A DNA stretch of 64,000 nucleotides from Poritiphilus sp965212595. GTDB taxonomy: Bacteria > Bacteroidota > Bacteroidia > Flavobacteriales > Flavobacteriaceae. Both the position numbers and the translations under genes were made by a program. Location of the stretch: positions 1-64,000 of the forward strand of contig CBDBVE010000011.1 in assembly GCA_965212595.1 (NCBI GenBank), given 5' to 3'. Below, piece after piece: positions 51,334-59,912 of the stretch. The notes under the pieces were generated by a model, which made no database searches, was not told the origin of the DNA, and saw only the letters and a program-made list of their open reading frames with translations. Each line of letters opens with the position of its first letter. Within the stretch, counting starts at the first letter, position 1.

Positions 51334-53394
51334 ATGAAAACTAAAATAAGTACATTAATTGGCCTATTAGCGGTGACCCATCTTTGGGCACAGCAACCCA
51401 TGGAAAATGGCTTTCAGCTTTTAGAAAGCGGGCAGTTTGAAGCTGCCGAAAGCTTTTTTGAAGAAGTTCTGGAAGAAGAGCCGCAAAACAAGACCGCCCA
51501 GATCTGTTACGGGAGGGCCGTTGGCCTTAGTGGCGAAGCCCAAAAAGCAACCCAGCTATTTGCGGGACTGTTAAAAGACCACCCCAGAGATCTGGAGGTA
51601 CAGTTAAACTACAATGAATCGCTTTTATGGGCGGGCGACTTTGAAAGCGCTAAACCGCTATATGAAGGATTGCTAAAAGCCAAGCCAGAGAATTTTAATG
51701 CGCGCCTGGGCTATGCCAATACGCTGAGCAACCTCAAGGAATATGCTAAGGCGCTGGAAGCCGTTGAAAAAGCTTTAGAAATAAGCCCCGCCAATGGCAG
51801 TGCCCTTACCTCCAAAAAGTACATTCTACTGGGTTATGCCAATAACAAAATGCAAAAGCAGGAGTATAAGGCAGCTAAAAAGTTGTTGAATGCTGTATTT
51901 GTAGATTTTAAAGAAGACCAGGAAACCCTGGCCAATTTGGCAAATATTCACCTTATCACGATGAATCTAGATAGCGCCAGGGCCGCCTATAGAAGAATTG
52001 CCACTACAGCTAAAGATTCTATAGTAGCTTTAAACGGACTTGTCTTAACTGAGCATTTAGACGAAAATACTAAAGAAGCACTTCGCCTGGCCCAAACAGC
52101 TAAGCATAGGGTGGCCGCTTTTGAAGATTATGAGTTAAAAGAACGTACAGTTGAGCGTTACGTACAGGCCCTGATTTGGAATGGCAAGTACAGGCAGGCA
52201 AAAAAGGAAATTGAGCTCCTGGAAAAGAACTATGCAGACAGGCCCTGGTTGCTAAGCCTAAAAGCCAGCTGGAGTATGTATACAGCCGATAGCAAAAAGA
52301 GTTTACAGCATTATGAGGCCTTGCTTGGAAAGGACAGCACTTCTTTTGACGGGAACCTGGGGAAGGCCAATGCGCTTCTGGCTGCAGACCGTATCACAGC
52401 CGCTTACCAAGCCGGTTTTAAAACCCTGGAGATTTTTGAAAGCCAGAAAGACGCTCTTGCTTTTATAGAAAAACTCAACAAAAACTATGTGCCAGCGATT
52501 ACAGAAACCACCAGTTATAGTTTTGACAATGGCAATAATGTGGCCTATGCCAGTACCACCACTACTGAAGCATTTTTGAGCACAAAACTAAAAGTAGAGG
52601 CCAGCTACCAGTACCGGCTGACAGAAAACAATGTGAGCAATACCCAGGCCACCACACAGCAATTGCTTGGCGGTCTCTCTTACAAATTACTGCCAAAAAC
52701 CTTGGTAAAGATCTCTGCCGGACTCAACAGTGCAGCCTTTGCAGACCAAAGCTATACCCAACCCTTGCTAAAGGCCGGACTGCAACTACAACCCTACAAA
52801 TTGCAAAATCTTGAACTGGGGTATACCCGAGAAGTGCAACAATTTAATGCAGATCTTGTAGCCCAGGAAATTGTTATGGAACATTACGGGCTTAGCTATA
52901 ACCTAAGCACCAATTTTGGGTTAGGCTGGTATACCCAGCTGATGCAAACGCAGCAGAGCGACGAAAACAGCCGCCAGCTGCTCTTTAGCTCTTTGTATTA
53001 TAAGCTCTTTAAAAAACCGGGGGTTAAAGTAGGGGTTAACTACCAGTACTTTGGTTTTGATCAGCAGCGCCCAGCACTGTATTTTAGCCCGGAAAGTTAC
53101 CAGGCCGGAGAGCTCTTTGCCGAAGCCCGTGGTAGCTTTTCTAAAAAAACCACCTATGCGCTTAGCGCTGCCAGCGGCTTACAACAAACTGAAAGCGAAC
53201 AAGCAATGAATATCTTTAGAGCCGAAGCGCGGCTAGGCACCCAGTTTGGTAAACGCCTCAACGCTACCCTCTTTGGGAAATACAGCAATAGCGCCTCTGC
53301 TACAGCGACAGGTTTTAGCTTTACGGAGATGGGGGTGAGTTTGAGGTGGGACATTGCAAAGAGGCCGATTTTTTATGGGAGAATGGGTGATTAG
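51334..53394 (+). CDS. TPR protein with C-terminal outer-membrane beta-barrel (PelB/YaiO-like)
   Basis: 686 residues. Signal peptide MKTKISTLIGLLAVTHLWAQ. Residues 25-380 are TPR helices (AAESFFEEVLEEEPQNKTAQICYGRA, FNARLGYANTLSNLKEYAKALEAVEKALEISP). Residues 390-686 are antiparallel strands (VEASYQYRLTENNVS, LQNLELGYTREVQQF, VGVNYQYFGFD) ending in an aromatic-rich strand. TPR plus barrel in one chain is the design of PelB-, BcsC- and AlgK/AlgE-type exporters, so it is the likely outer-membrane exit for the polysaccharide. Divergent from the STAS/flippase unit. Start chosen at CTTAACCTATG. Confidence 0.88.
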   Translation: MKTKISTLIGLLAVTHLWAQQPMENGFQLLESGQFEAAESFFEEVLEEEPQNKTAQICYGRAVGLSGEAQKATQLFAGLLKDHPRDLEVQLNYNESLLWAGDFESAKPLYEGLLKAKPENFNARLGYANTLSNLKEYAKALEAVEKALEISPANGSALTSKKYILLGYANNKMQKQEYKAAKKLLNAVFVDFKEDQETLANLANIHLITMNLDSARAAYRRIATTAKDSIVALNGLVLTEHLDENTKEALRLAQTAKHRVAAFEDYELKERTVERYVQALIWNGKYRQAKKEIELLEKNYADRPWLLSLKASWSMYTADSKKSLQHYEALLGKDSTSFDGNLGKANALLAADRITAAYQAGFKTLEIFESQKDALAFIEKLNKNYVPAITETTSYSFDNGNNVAYASTTTTEAFLSTKLKVEASYQYRLTENNVSNTQATTQQLLGGLSYKLLPKTLVKISAGLNSAAFADQSYTQPLLKAGLQLQPYKLQNLELGYTREVQQFNADLVAQEIVMEHYGLSYNLSTNFGLGWYTQLMQTQQSDENSRQLLFSSLYYKLFKKPGVKVGVNYQYFGFDQQRPALYFSPESYQAGELFAEARGSFSKKTTYALSAASGLQQTESEQAMNIFRAEARLGTQFGKRLNATLFGKYSNSASATATGFSFTEMGVSLRWDIAKRPIFYGRMGD

Positions 53395-53670
53395 AGTTCT
53401 CAGTGGGCAGCATGCAGTAAACAATTAGCAACAGCTTACTCCATGGAGTAAAGAGGAAGTATTTTAGTATTTGCAAGGAACTTACGAGATCTGTAGTTAA
53501 ATTAACATGGGGAGGGGTTTAGAACCCCAATATTCAGCAATCAGAAAGATGTTAGGCAGTCCTCAATTAGCCGTGGGCGCAAGCAGTAAACAATGAACAA
53601 TTAGCAGTTAATTTTGACCGCAAGTCTGGGACTTGCGGGAGCGGAGGTTATAGCCGTTGTTATAGCACCT
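53395..53670. repeat. Intergenic region with degenerate AGCAGTAAACAATTAGCA repeats
   Basis: 276 bp without a gene. It contains GCAGTAAACAATTAGCA (53410) and GCAGTAAACAATGAACAATTAG (53581), related to sequence at 56700-56750 on the other side of the three-gene insert, and a palindrome CCGCAAGTCTGGGACTTGCGG near 53619. At its right edge TATAGCCGTTGTTATAGCACC matches the right half of the attC-like elements. Confidence 0.5.
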
Positions 53671-54621
53671 TTATTCTTTCTCTTTTAGAAATACAGCGTT
53701 TTTCCTGTACTTATCATAAATATGTTCAAATTCAATGGAGTAAATACTTGTTCGGGTACTTTCAAGGCTATCACTACTAGAGAAATATAATATATTATCA
53801 TCTTCAATTAATTCCGGATAAAGATCACTCCCAGTCGTATTAATCTCTTGAATATTTTGAGGGAAAGACCAGCCATCATTTGATTTGAAACTTATATAGA
53901 GGTCACCATAAGGTGAGAGGTTTTCTGCTCTTTCAGAAGCTTCAAATATGATCATATTACCCTCTTTGTTCACTTCTAAATTCCATTCTCCTTTTTCCGA
54001 ATTCAGGGAAGTCCCTAAATTTATTGGTGGACCGTAGCTATCCTTGGACTTTTTAGCAATATAGAGGTCACCTTGGCCATACCCTGCCTTCCGATCGGAC
54101 GCGAAATATAGGTTGCCATATTTATCTGTCCTAATGCAATATTCATTTTGTAAAGAGTTGATAGGATTATCTAACCTCATTGGGCTTCCCCATTTGCTAT
54201 TTTTATTTCTTTCTACTTTCCATATATCTTGTGAAGGTTGTTGGATTCCATCTGATGGTCTTTTGGAAATAAAATATAGAGTTTTTCCATTGTTGGTTAT
54301 ATGAGGAGCGCTGTCATCATATTGACCAGAAAAAGGTGCTAATTTAGGCTTTGACCACTTTTGGTTCTTTTTGTAAGAAAAATATATTGAGCTTTTAATA
54401 TCACCCTGCCCCCATTTGTCATCACTTTTCGAAAAGTAAATTTCTGAACTAGAGGGCGAAAAGCTTGGAGCATATTCTATTGATTCGGTGGATATATTAT
54501 TTGGTTCAAAAACTAATTTTTCAAATTGTCTCGACGTATTTTTACAACTAACCGAAAGGAATAGGAGCATGCCTAAAATCATTATTGGAAATAAATTAAC
54601 CGAAATCGCTAACTCTTTCAT
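53671..54621 (-). CDS. PD40-type beta-propeller lipoprotein
   Basis: 316 residues; signal peptide with lipobox SVSC (MILGMLLFLSVSCKNTS). The body has WD40-like/PD40 propeller blades: YAPSFSPSSSEIYFSKSDD, SAPHITNNGKTLYFISKRPSD, GNLYFASDRKAGYGQGDLYIAK, DLYPELIEDDNILYFSSSD. Such proteins are common as envelope lipoproteins in Bacteroidota. Bounded on both sides by attC-like sequences, so part of an inserted cassette-like segment. Function unknown. Confidence 0.8.
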   Translation of the reverse strand: MKELAISVNLFPIMILGMLLFLSVSCKNTSRQFEKLVFEPNNISTESIEYAPSFSPSSSEIYFSKSDDKWGQGDIKSSIYFSYKKNQKWSKPKLAPFSGQYDDSAPHITNNGKTLYFISKRPSDGIQQPSQDIWKVERNKNSKWGSPMRLDNPINSLQNEYCIRTDKYGNLYFASDRKAGYGQGDLYIAKKSKDSYGPPINLGTSLNSEKGEWNLEVNKEGNMIIFEASERAENLSPYGDLYISFKSNDGWSFPQNIQEINTTGSDLYPELIEDDNILYFSSSDSLESTRTSIYSIEFEHIYDKYRKNAVFLKEKE

Positions 54622-54639
54622 TTCATCTTTTAATTTAAT

Positions 54640-54778
54640 GTGCTACAACAGTATTGTATATGAAAAGTAGCAAGCTTAAACGCACATACTTTTCCGATAG
54701 ACGAAAGATAATAAAAAGCGCAAACCAAATGGCTTGCGCAAATTCTGCTATTTTTTATATACGTTGTTAGCTGCTGTT
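54640..54778. repeat. attC-like imperfect palindrome 7
   Basis: Left GTGCTACAACAGTATTGTATATG, right TTATATACGTTGTTAGCTGC; the ends are complementary in CTACAAC and TATATA. About 139 bp, between the propeller gene start and the SDR gene stop. It contains a hairpin, GCGCAAACCAAATGGCTTGCGC. Same layout as the copies at 30.8-33.5 kb. Confidence 0.55.
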
Positions 54779-54792
54779 CTTTTCTGCCTCAG

Positions 54793-55551
54793 TTAGAACA
54801 TTCCTCCATTCACTCGAATTGATTGTGCAGTAACCCAACCAGCATCTGGACTTGTTAGAAACTTAACCATAGGCAATACATCAGATATTTCTCCTAATCT
54901 GTTTTGGACTGACATATGTTTTAAATATTCAATTGAATGTTCGTTCTCTACTGGATAGAAAAATGAAGTATTCAATGGTCCTGGTGCTATTGAATTTACT
55001 GTTACACCTCTTGAACCAATTTCTTTGGCAATCATTTTTACAAATTGCTCCGAAGCTGCTTTTGCTCCTGCGTACACAGAATAAAGCCCAGTCGTTACAG
55101 ACGTCAATGTAGTAGAAATATTTACTATTCGTCCGCCATCTTTTATTCGTTTTGATGCTTCACTTAAGAGAAAGAAGGCTGTTTTTGTATGAATATTGAA
55201 CATTTGGTCATATTCATCTTCCAAAACCTCTGCTGCTGGTTTTTTGAGCATTGTGCCTGCTGTGTTGACTAAAATATCAACTTTACCAAAAACACTTTCC
55301 GCTTCGTCAAAAAGACGTTTGATTTCAGATACTTTTCTTAGGTCTGCCTGCACTAATTTTGCATCGTTACCCCAAGCTTTAATTTTTTCTACAATTGCTA
55401 AGGCTTCTTTTTTACTACTATCACTAAAATGATGAACAATTACATTGGCTCCAACACTGCCTAAATAAGCTGCGGTTTCGGCACCTAAGTTTTTAGATGC
55501 TCCTGTTACGATTGCTACTTTTCCTTTTAATGTTTGATTTAAATTTTCCAT
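54793..55551 (-). CDS. Short-chain dehydrogenase/reductase
   Basis: 252 residues, classical SDR. KVAIVTGASKNLGAETAAYLG is the cofactor-binding TGxxxNxG motif, DILVNTAGTMLKKP the NAG-like motif, NISTTLT the catalytic serine strand, and YAGAKAASEQFVKMIAKE the YxxxK. NSIAPGPLNTSFF is the usual PG motif. Substrate unknown. An AraC-type regulator follows upstream on the same strand and probably controls it. Confidence 0.92.
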   Translation of the reverse strand: MENLNQTLKGKVAIVTGASKNLGAETAAYLGSVGANVIVHHFSDSSKKEALAIVEKIKAWGNDAKLVQADLRKVSEIKRLFDEAESVFGKVDILVNTAGTMLKKPAAEVLEDEYDQMFNIHTKTAFFLLSEASKRIKDGGRIVNISTTLTSVTTGLYSVYAGAKAASEQFVKMIAKEIGSRGVTVNSIAPGPLNTSFFYPVENEHSIEYLKHMSVQNRLGEISDVLPMVKFLTSPDAGWVTAQSIRVNGGMF

Positions 55552-55639
55552 TTTACTAAGATTTTAAAGTGAATTATTATTTATTTTTTAATTACACTAC
55601 AAATGTCCAGTAAAAGGGAAGGTTGTATTAGGTCGGTTT

Positions 55640-56563
55640 TTAAGGTCTTATGGTCAATTTCTTAGATTCGCGATATTTCGCTGGTGTTAGCCCTGTTTTT
55701 TTCTTGAAAAAACGTGAAAAATTGGAAGTATCATCAAAGGTTAGACTGTAGGCAATTTGAGAAACGGATTTGTCGGTATTGTTCAATAATGATTTTGCTT
55801 CGGAAATGATGCGCTCATCAATCCATTGTTTTACGGTTTTGCCCGTTTGGGATTTGATAACGTTGCTTAAATAATTGGGATGCATTATAAGTGCGTTGGC
55901 ATATTCTTGTACATTCCAAATGTGTTCAGCATTGCCTTTCACAATGTCCAAAAGATTTTTATTCAGGGCTACCTGAAATGATTTTACGATTTCTGCAGGT
56001 CGGTTTTCCAAAGAAATGGTCACTTGATGTGACAATAGAAGCTCTTTGGTCTGAAATAGAAAGGTAACGAGCTGATTGGCAACGATACGTTTCTTATAGG
56101 CCGAATCGCCACTGTATTCCTTGATAAACACCTCGCACTGTCGATTGATTCTTTCGTAATTGTGGTCTTGAAGATACATTACGGGAACAGTCTCTTTGAG
56201 CAAAAATGGAAAGTCTTTTACAACATTACCTGGATAATTGGCTTTTAGAAACTCTAGAGAAAAAGTGAGCATATATCCTTTCCAATTTTCTTCTATTGTA
56301 AATGATTTTAAATGTCCGGGAAGTGTAAAATAGAATGACTTTGGTTTTAATTCAAACCAATGTTCGTCAATTGTATAATGTCCCTTTCCTGATTCTATTA
56401 GTAAAAAAGCGATATAATTGGTTCTGAAAAATGGTGAGGAAATAGCTTTGTCTCCGTGTAATTTGTCCAAGCTGTGTATCGTAAAATCAAAATCCTGTTC
56501 AATTTCCAAGTTGATTGAATTGAAGAATTCTGATATCGAGTTATATATTTTTTGTTCTTGCAT
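55640..56563 (-). CDS. AraC-family transcriptional regulator
   Basis: 307 residues. An N-terminal cupin-like sensor region (SKGHYTIDEHWFELKPKSFYFTLPGHLK-like segment near 75-105) and a C-terminal AraC double helix-turn-helix: NVQEYANALIMHPNYLSNVIKSQTGKTVKQWI and SVSQIAYSLTFDDTSNFSRFFKKKTGLTPAKYR. It probably regulates the SDR gene 88 bp downstream on the same strand. Confidence 0.92.
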   Translation of the reverse strand: MQEQKIYNSISEFFNSINLEIEQDFDFTIHSLDKLHGDKAISSPFFRTNYIAFLLIESGKGHYTIDEHWFELKPKSFYFTLPGHLKSFTIEENWKGYMLTFSLEFLKANYPGNVVKDFPFLLKETVPVMYLQDHNYERINRQCEVFIKEYSGDSAYKKRIVANQLVTFLFQTKELLLSHQVTISLENRPAEIVKSFQVALNKNLLDIVKGNAEHIWNVQEYANALIMHPNYLSNVIKSQTGKTVKQWIDERIISEAKSLLNNTDKSVSQIAYSLTFDDTSNFSRFFKKKTGLTPAKYRESKKLTIRP

Positions 56564-56967
56564 GGATTTTTTTCAGAATTGCAGCTAACTTGTAATATAA
56601 GCACTAAAATAATCTTTATCCCATTCAACCGTGTGGGATAACGTCACTAATGGTCAAGTATATCACATACACAATCTTTTCACAGCGCCTGGTATCAGCA
56701 GACAGTGAGCAGTAAGGAGTTAACAGTAAACTGTTCGCAGTTCGCATCAGTTAACCTATATGAATTATACCTTTCTGTCAGTTCGAGTGCCGCACCTTCC
56801 AAAGTCTTGTAAGGCGGACAGGCAGTTGAGAACTGCTTGTAGCCTTAACAGTAAGAAATTCCTCCTGGACAAAACGCTTCGGAGGATAAAAGCAAAACCC
56901 CCTTCCCAGCGCCCAATTGCCAGAAGGGGGTTTCTGGGCCTCTCCGGCCCTAGAATAGATAGTTAGT
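56564..56967. other. Intergenic region with repeats and terminator
   Basis: 404 bp. 56695-56760 holds degenerate GCAGTAAGGAGTTAACAGTAAAC-type repeats related to those at 53410 and 53581. 56888-56933 is a hairpin (AACCCCCTTC ... GAAGGGGGTTT) that should terminate the T9SS gene on the minus strand. A + strand open frame at 56760-56966 covers this region but looks like chance. Confidence 0.6.
56888..56933 (-). terminator. Terminator of the T9SS-protein transcript
   Basis: On the minus strand AAACCCCCTTC, loop, GAAGGGGGTTTT. It lies about 35 bp beyond the stop codon. Confidence 0.75.
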
Positions 56968-58299
56968 TTACTTTTTAATCAGCTTGCCGGTATAGGTTTT
57001 GCCAGTCTTTAAGTTGGTCACCGTATAGCCATATAGTCCGGGAGCCAGGTGGCTCAACTGCAGGCCTACGGCATACTTGTTCCCGGCCGTACTTTTCTTT
57101 TGGTGATAGACGGTTTGGCCTGCCAGGCTGCTAATGGTTACCCCTACCTTATCTGCAGCCTCCGGGAAAGTGATCACGGTATAGTTTTCAACCGGGTTGG
57201 GGTAGTTCATCACAAAATTAGTTTCCGGGATGGCTTCTGTTAATTGTGCTACCTCCTCTACCGGGGCACTATAGGCATCTTTGCTAAGGCGCATCTCATT
57301 GACTTTTAAGTTAAAGGCAGTATAGTTCTGGTAGTCTCCCTGAACAGAAAATACTATGGTTTTTAGCCTGCTAAAGGTCACTGTTTTTCCGGAGCCGTTC
57401 TTAAAGTCGGCCAAAGCTAGGCTTTGCAAATTTTCTGTGTTATTGGCCGCTACAGTTAATCGTAAACGGTCTTCCCATTGGTCTGTAGCATCGGTCACTA
57501 AACTTATTTCAACAGTGCGACTGTTCTGCAGGTTCAACTCCAGGAAATTATAGGCTGTGACGTCTAATTGCTGGTCTCCACCCAGCAGACTCCGGAAAAC
57601 ATTGATGGTTTCTTTTACCTGCCCGCTTGCAGCAACACCGCGCTCAACGATATGAGCCCCAAACTGTAAGGCAGATTGCTCCTGGCCGCTTATCTCAAAA
57701 TTGGCTACGGCATCTACAGCCGTATTCATATCTACGCCCCAGGGGCCGTCTGCCAAATACATCGCATCGTGCTGGTAAGAGTTCTCCGCAATGATAGAGA
57801 GGCCTACATCAAACAAATAACCGGTATCTATGATCACCTCCTCTTCCCAGGCGCCGCTAAGCGGTAAAATGGTAGTAAGGTTTTCCTCATTACTCTGTTC
57901 GGTGCGCTTGTAGTTACCCTCAAACTGCATCCAGTTGGCCCTGGCTTTGTTCACTACATTGAGGTGTAGTTTGCCTTTGCTGTAATTACCGGTTTGTATA
58001 AATACTGTTGGTAAAATATTTTCCGCCTTGTGAGCTTCCAACGGTTTTTCAGCCGTCATTGTAGACAGAATATTATTTACAATAGTACTCACCTGCCCCA
58101 TACTGGACCCCCATACCTGGAAGTTCATATAGTCTCCTGGCGGGTAATCTGCAAGGTTCCACAGGCTATAGAGTTTACGACTGTTGCCTTCCTCCTTTAC
58201 CGAGAAGACCAGGGCGTACTCTACTGCGCCTCCGGCACGTTTTAATTTAGAATAAACCAATTGGTGCCCCTGGAGGTTTACGGTACGTACATCGAGCAA
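56968..58299 (-). pseudogene. C-terminal part of a frameshifted T9SS-exported protein
   Basis: 443 residues, opening only at a TTG and lacking a signal peptide. Beta-rich body; the last about 80 residues are a type A T9SS sorting domain: MNYPNPVENYTVITFPE, GVTISSLAGQTVYHQK, LAPGLYGYTVTNLKTGKTYTGKLIKK. A T9SS substrate needs a Sec signal, which the adjacent gene has. Reading this frame back gives TVLNDSKLLDVRTVNLQ, which would continue the neighbour's TKTICDR if one base were removed from the AAAA run at 58313-58316 (TTTT on the coding strand). So this is most likely the second half of one protein of about 817 residues, interrupted by a +1 insertion, sequencing error or phase-variable tract. 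Confidence 0.8.
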
Positions 58300-58300
58300 T

Positions 58301-59431
58301 TTACTGTCGTTTAAAACGGTCGCAAATGGTCTTGGTGTGGTTATATACCTGCCCCAGTGTTTCGGTGGCCAGAGCGGCTGTTACCCGCTTTGTACCCTGA
58401 TAATAGTCTATAGAAAAAATATTCTTGGCATTGGTAATATTGAGGAGGTCTTCCGGACTGGAAACATAGGTAGTTTCGGTTCCAAACATCCCTGTTTCAG
58501 GGAAATAAGCGTCCAGGCGCCCAGATTTAGCCCCTAAACTTCTATAGTTTTTCTTGCTGTATTTGCGTTGGGTTTTACGGGTATTTTTGGCCGTTCCAAA
58601 CTTTTTCCGATCAAAATTTCGTTTGGCAATCAAGCTGGCCAGGTCTCCGTTGCTTTCCAGGCCGCCATCGTTCCCGGAAGACACATCGTAATGCGCTTCA
58701 ATATCGTTAAAATTGGTCGTTTTGATGGCCTCGTAAGGATTTGCGGTAATGTAAAAGAGCGCATCGTTAAAGTCCTGATCGCAGCTGGCGTAATCCCTTC
58801 TGATATCTTCAAAGCCAAGGATTACAGATTCTGTATCGGGGTCGTTGAGCAATACATTATGGTAACGCAGACTTTCTTCGGCTTCAGGGTTGTAATCCGG
58901 ATTGGAATATACCTGCCAGTGCCCGCCTGTCACATGACCCTTCCAGCCATTAGCCAAGAGTACCCAGCCAATACCAGTACCGGCCTCGAATTGGCCTATC
59001 TTTACTTTATCGCCAGCGAGGAGTCCGCCTCCACTCCCCAGTGCTGATACATTTGGGAATACAATAGTAATATCTTCAGGTCCAGGTTTGGTGGCCGGTG
59101 GATTTTCAATATCATAGGTATAAAAGCCAAGTACATTTTTATATCCGGCACCTTCGGCTACAAAGGTTACCCATACATCGGCATCTTGCTCTAAGACGAT
59201 ATCCGTATCGTAGCCAGAGCTAATGTATTGTGGATTGTATTGCGGTACAGGATAGCCCTCGGGCAAGGCATCGTCTATCTTTTGTAGTGTCTCATAAGAG
59301 ACCTCATCACGACCTACCAGGTATTCGGGGGTACCGTTGGAGGTATAGCTCCCTAAAAACTGATAATCCTGAGCAAACATCCCAGTGATCGTGGTCAAGG
59401 TTGATAGTAGAAGTATAAGTCGTTTCATCAT
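58301..59431 (-). CDS. N-terminal part of frameshifted T9SS protein, DUF4114-like
   Basis: 376 residues. Signal peptide MKRLILLLSTLTTITGMFAQ. A central segment, GWVLLANGWKGHVTGG ... VILGFEDIRRDYASCDQDFNDALFYITANP, matches the DUF4114 pattern (GFEDxxxxxxDxDFNDxxF), a calcium-binding-like region of secreted proteins. It stops at TAA 58301-58303, one base before the next open frame, after a TTTT tract. It is the lead gene of a unit with the AlgR-like promoter 59454-59523. Probably a cell-surface or matrix protein secreted by the type IX system when the two halves are in frame. Confidence 0.85.
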   Translation of the reverse strand: MMKRLILLLSTLTTITGMFAQDYQFLGSYTSNGTPEYLVGRDEVSYETLQKIDDALPEGYPVPQYNPQYISSGYDTDIVLEQDADVWVTFVAEGAGYKNVLGFYTYDIENPPATKPGPEDITIVFPNVSALGSGGGLLAGDKVKIGQFEAGTGIGWVLLANGWKGHVTGGHWQVYSNPDYNPEAEESLRYHNVLLNDPDTESVILGFEDIRRDYASCDQDFNDALFYITANPYEAIKTTNFNDIEAHYDVSSGNDGGLESNGDLASLIAKRNFDRKKFGTAKNTRKTQRKYSKKNYRSLGAKSGRLDAYFPETGMFGTETTYVSSPEDLLNITNAKNIFSIDYYQGTKRVTAALATETLGQVYNHTKTICDRFKRQ

Positions 59432-59453
59432 AAATAGGTTAAAGATTATAGGG

Positions 59454-59523
59454 CAAAGATGCGGTCTTAATAGCGTAAAAACGGCTGGAGTTCGATGGGT
59501 TGCAGAAAGCTGTAGACGGATGG
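59454..59523 (-). promoter_or_regulatory. LytTR/AlgR-like box and -7 promoter, unit 4
   Basis: Minus strand: CCATCCGTC at 59523-59515, a partial second repeat 21 nt later, GCATCTTTG ending at 59454, exactly 70 nt from the first box base. A short leader with TTTAACCTA precedes the DUF4114-like gene. Confidence 0.85.
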
Positions 59524-59564
59524 TAGGTTTTCGTATTTCGGTAAAATACTTGAATTAAAAAAGC

Positions 59565-59583
59565 ACCGCTTAGCGGTGCTTCT
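59565..59583 (-). terminator. Terminator of the 37-residue peptide gene
   Basis: Minus strand AGCACCGCTAAGCGGTGCT followed by TTTTTT. A perfect hairpin 27 bp beyond the stop of the small gene. Confidence 0.85.
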
Positions 59584-59609
59584 TCATTTGAACTAGCCGT
59601 AAACTACGT

Positions 59610-59723
59610 TTACATTACTCCTATGAAAAATAATGACATTCCAACGGCAACGGTAGACAGCACTCCCATTAAACCGGTGATAAGCGTTCTTAAAGCTGTG
59701 ATTAAAAGTACATTTGATTTCAT
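59610..59723 (-). CDS. 37-residue hydrophobic peptide of the LytTR regulon
   Basis: ATG complement at 59721-59723, stop at 59610-59612. It encodes 37 residues, starting MKSNVLLITALRTLITGL; the rest (20-37) is hydrophobic, ending LFFIGVM, so a single membrane-spanning segment is likely. It has its own AlgR-like promoter at the standard 70-nt spacing (59764-59833), a TTTAACCTA leader and a strong terminator (59565-59583), so it is a complete small transcription unit. Function unknown; it may be a membrane modulator of the synthase or the sensor. Confidence 0.75.
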   Translation of the reverse strand: MKSNVLLITALRTLITGLMGVLSTVAVGMSLFFIGVM

Positions 59724-59763
59724 AACATTTATATTAGGTTAAACTTCATTTAAGATTATAACC

Positions 59764-59833
59764 CAAAACTACTTCAAGAAAGACAGAAAAATTGACCGGC
59801 TTCGGTGGATGGCGGAAAGCCGTCGGCCGACGG
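59764..59833 (-). promoter_or_regulatory. LytTR/AlgR-like box and -7 promoter, unit 5
   Basis: Minus strand: CCGTCGGCC (a divergent box) at 59833, second repeat CCATCC 21 nt later, TAGTTTTG ending at 59764, exactly 70 nt from the first box base. Drives the 37-residue peptide gene. Confidence 0.75.
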
Positions 59834-59912
59834 CAACTTCTGTACTTTTGAACATCCATAAATAAATATGGCTGCCAATGGCAGCCTGAATGTCAATATA
59901 ACTAAGTGATCC

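Noticed and set aside
56760..56966. 68-codon + strand frame in the gap after the AraC gene
   Set aside because: Composed of repeat and terminator sequence; no protein-like character.
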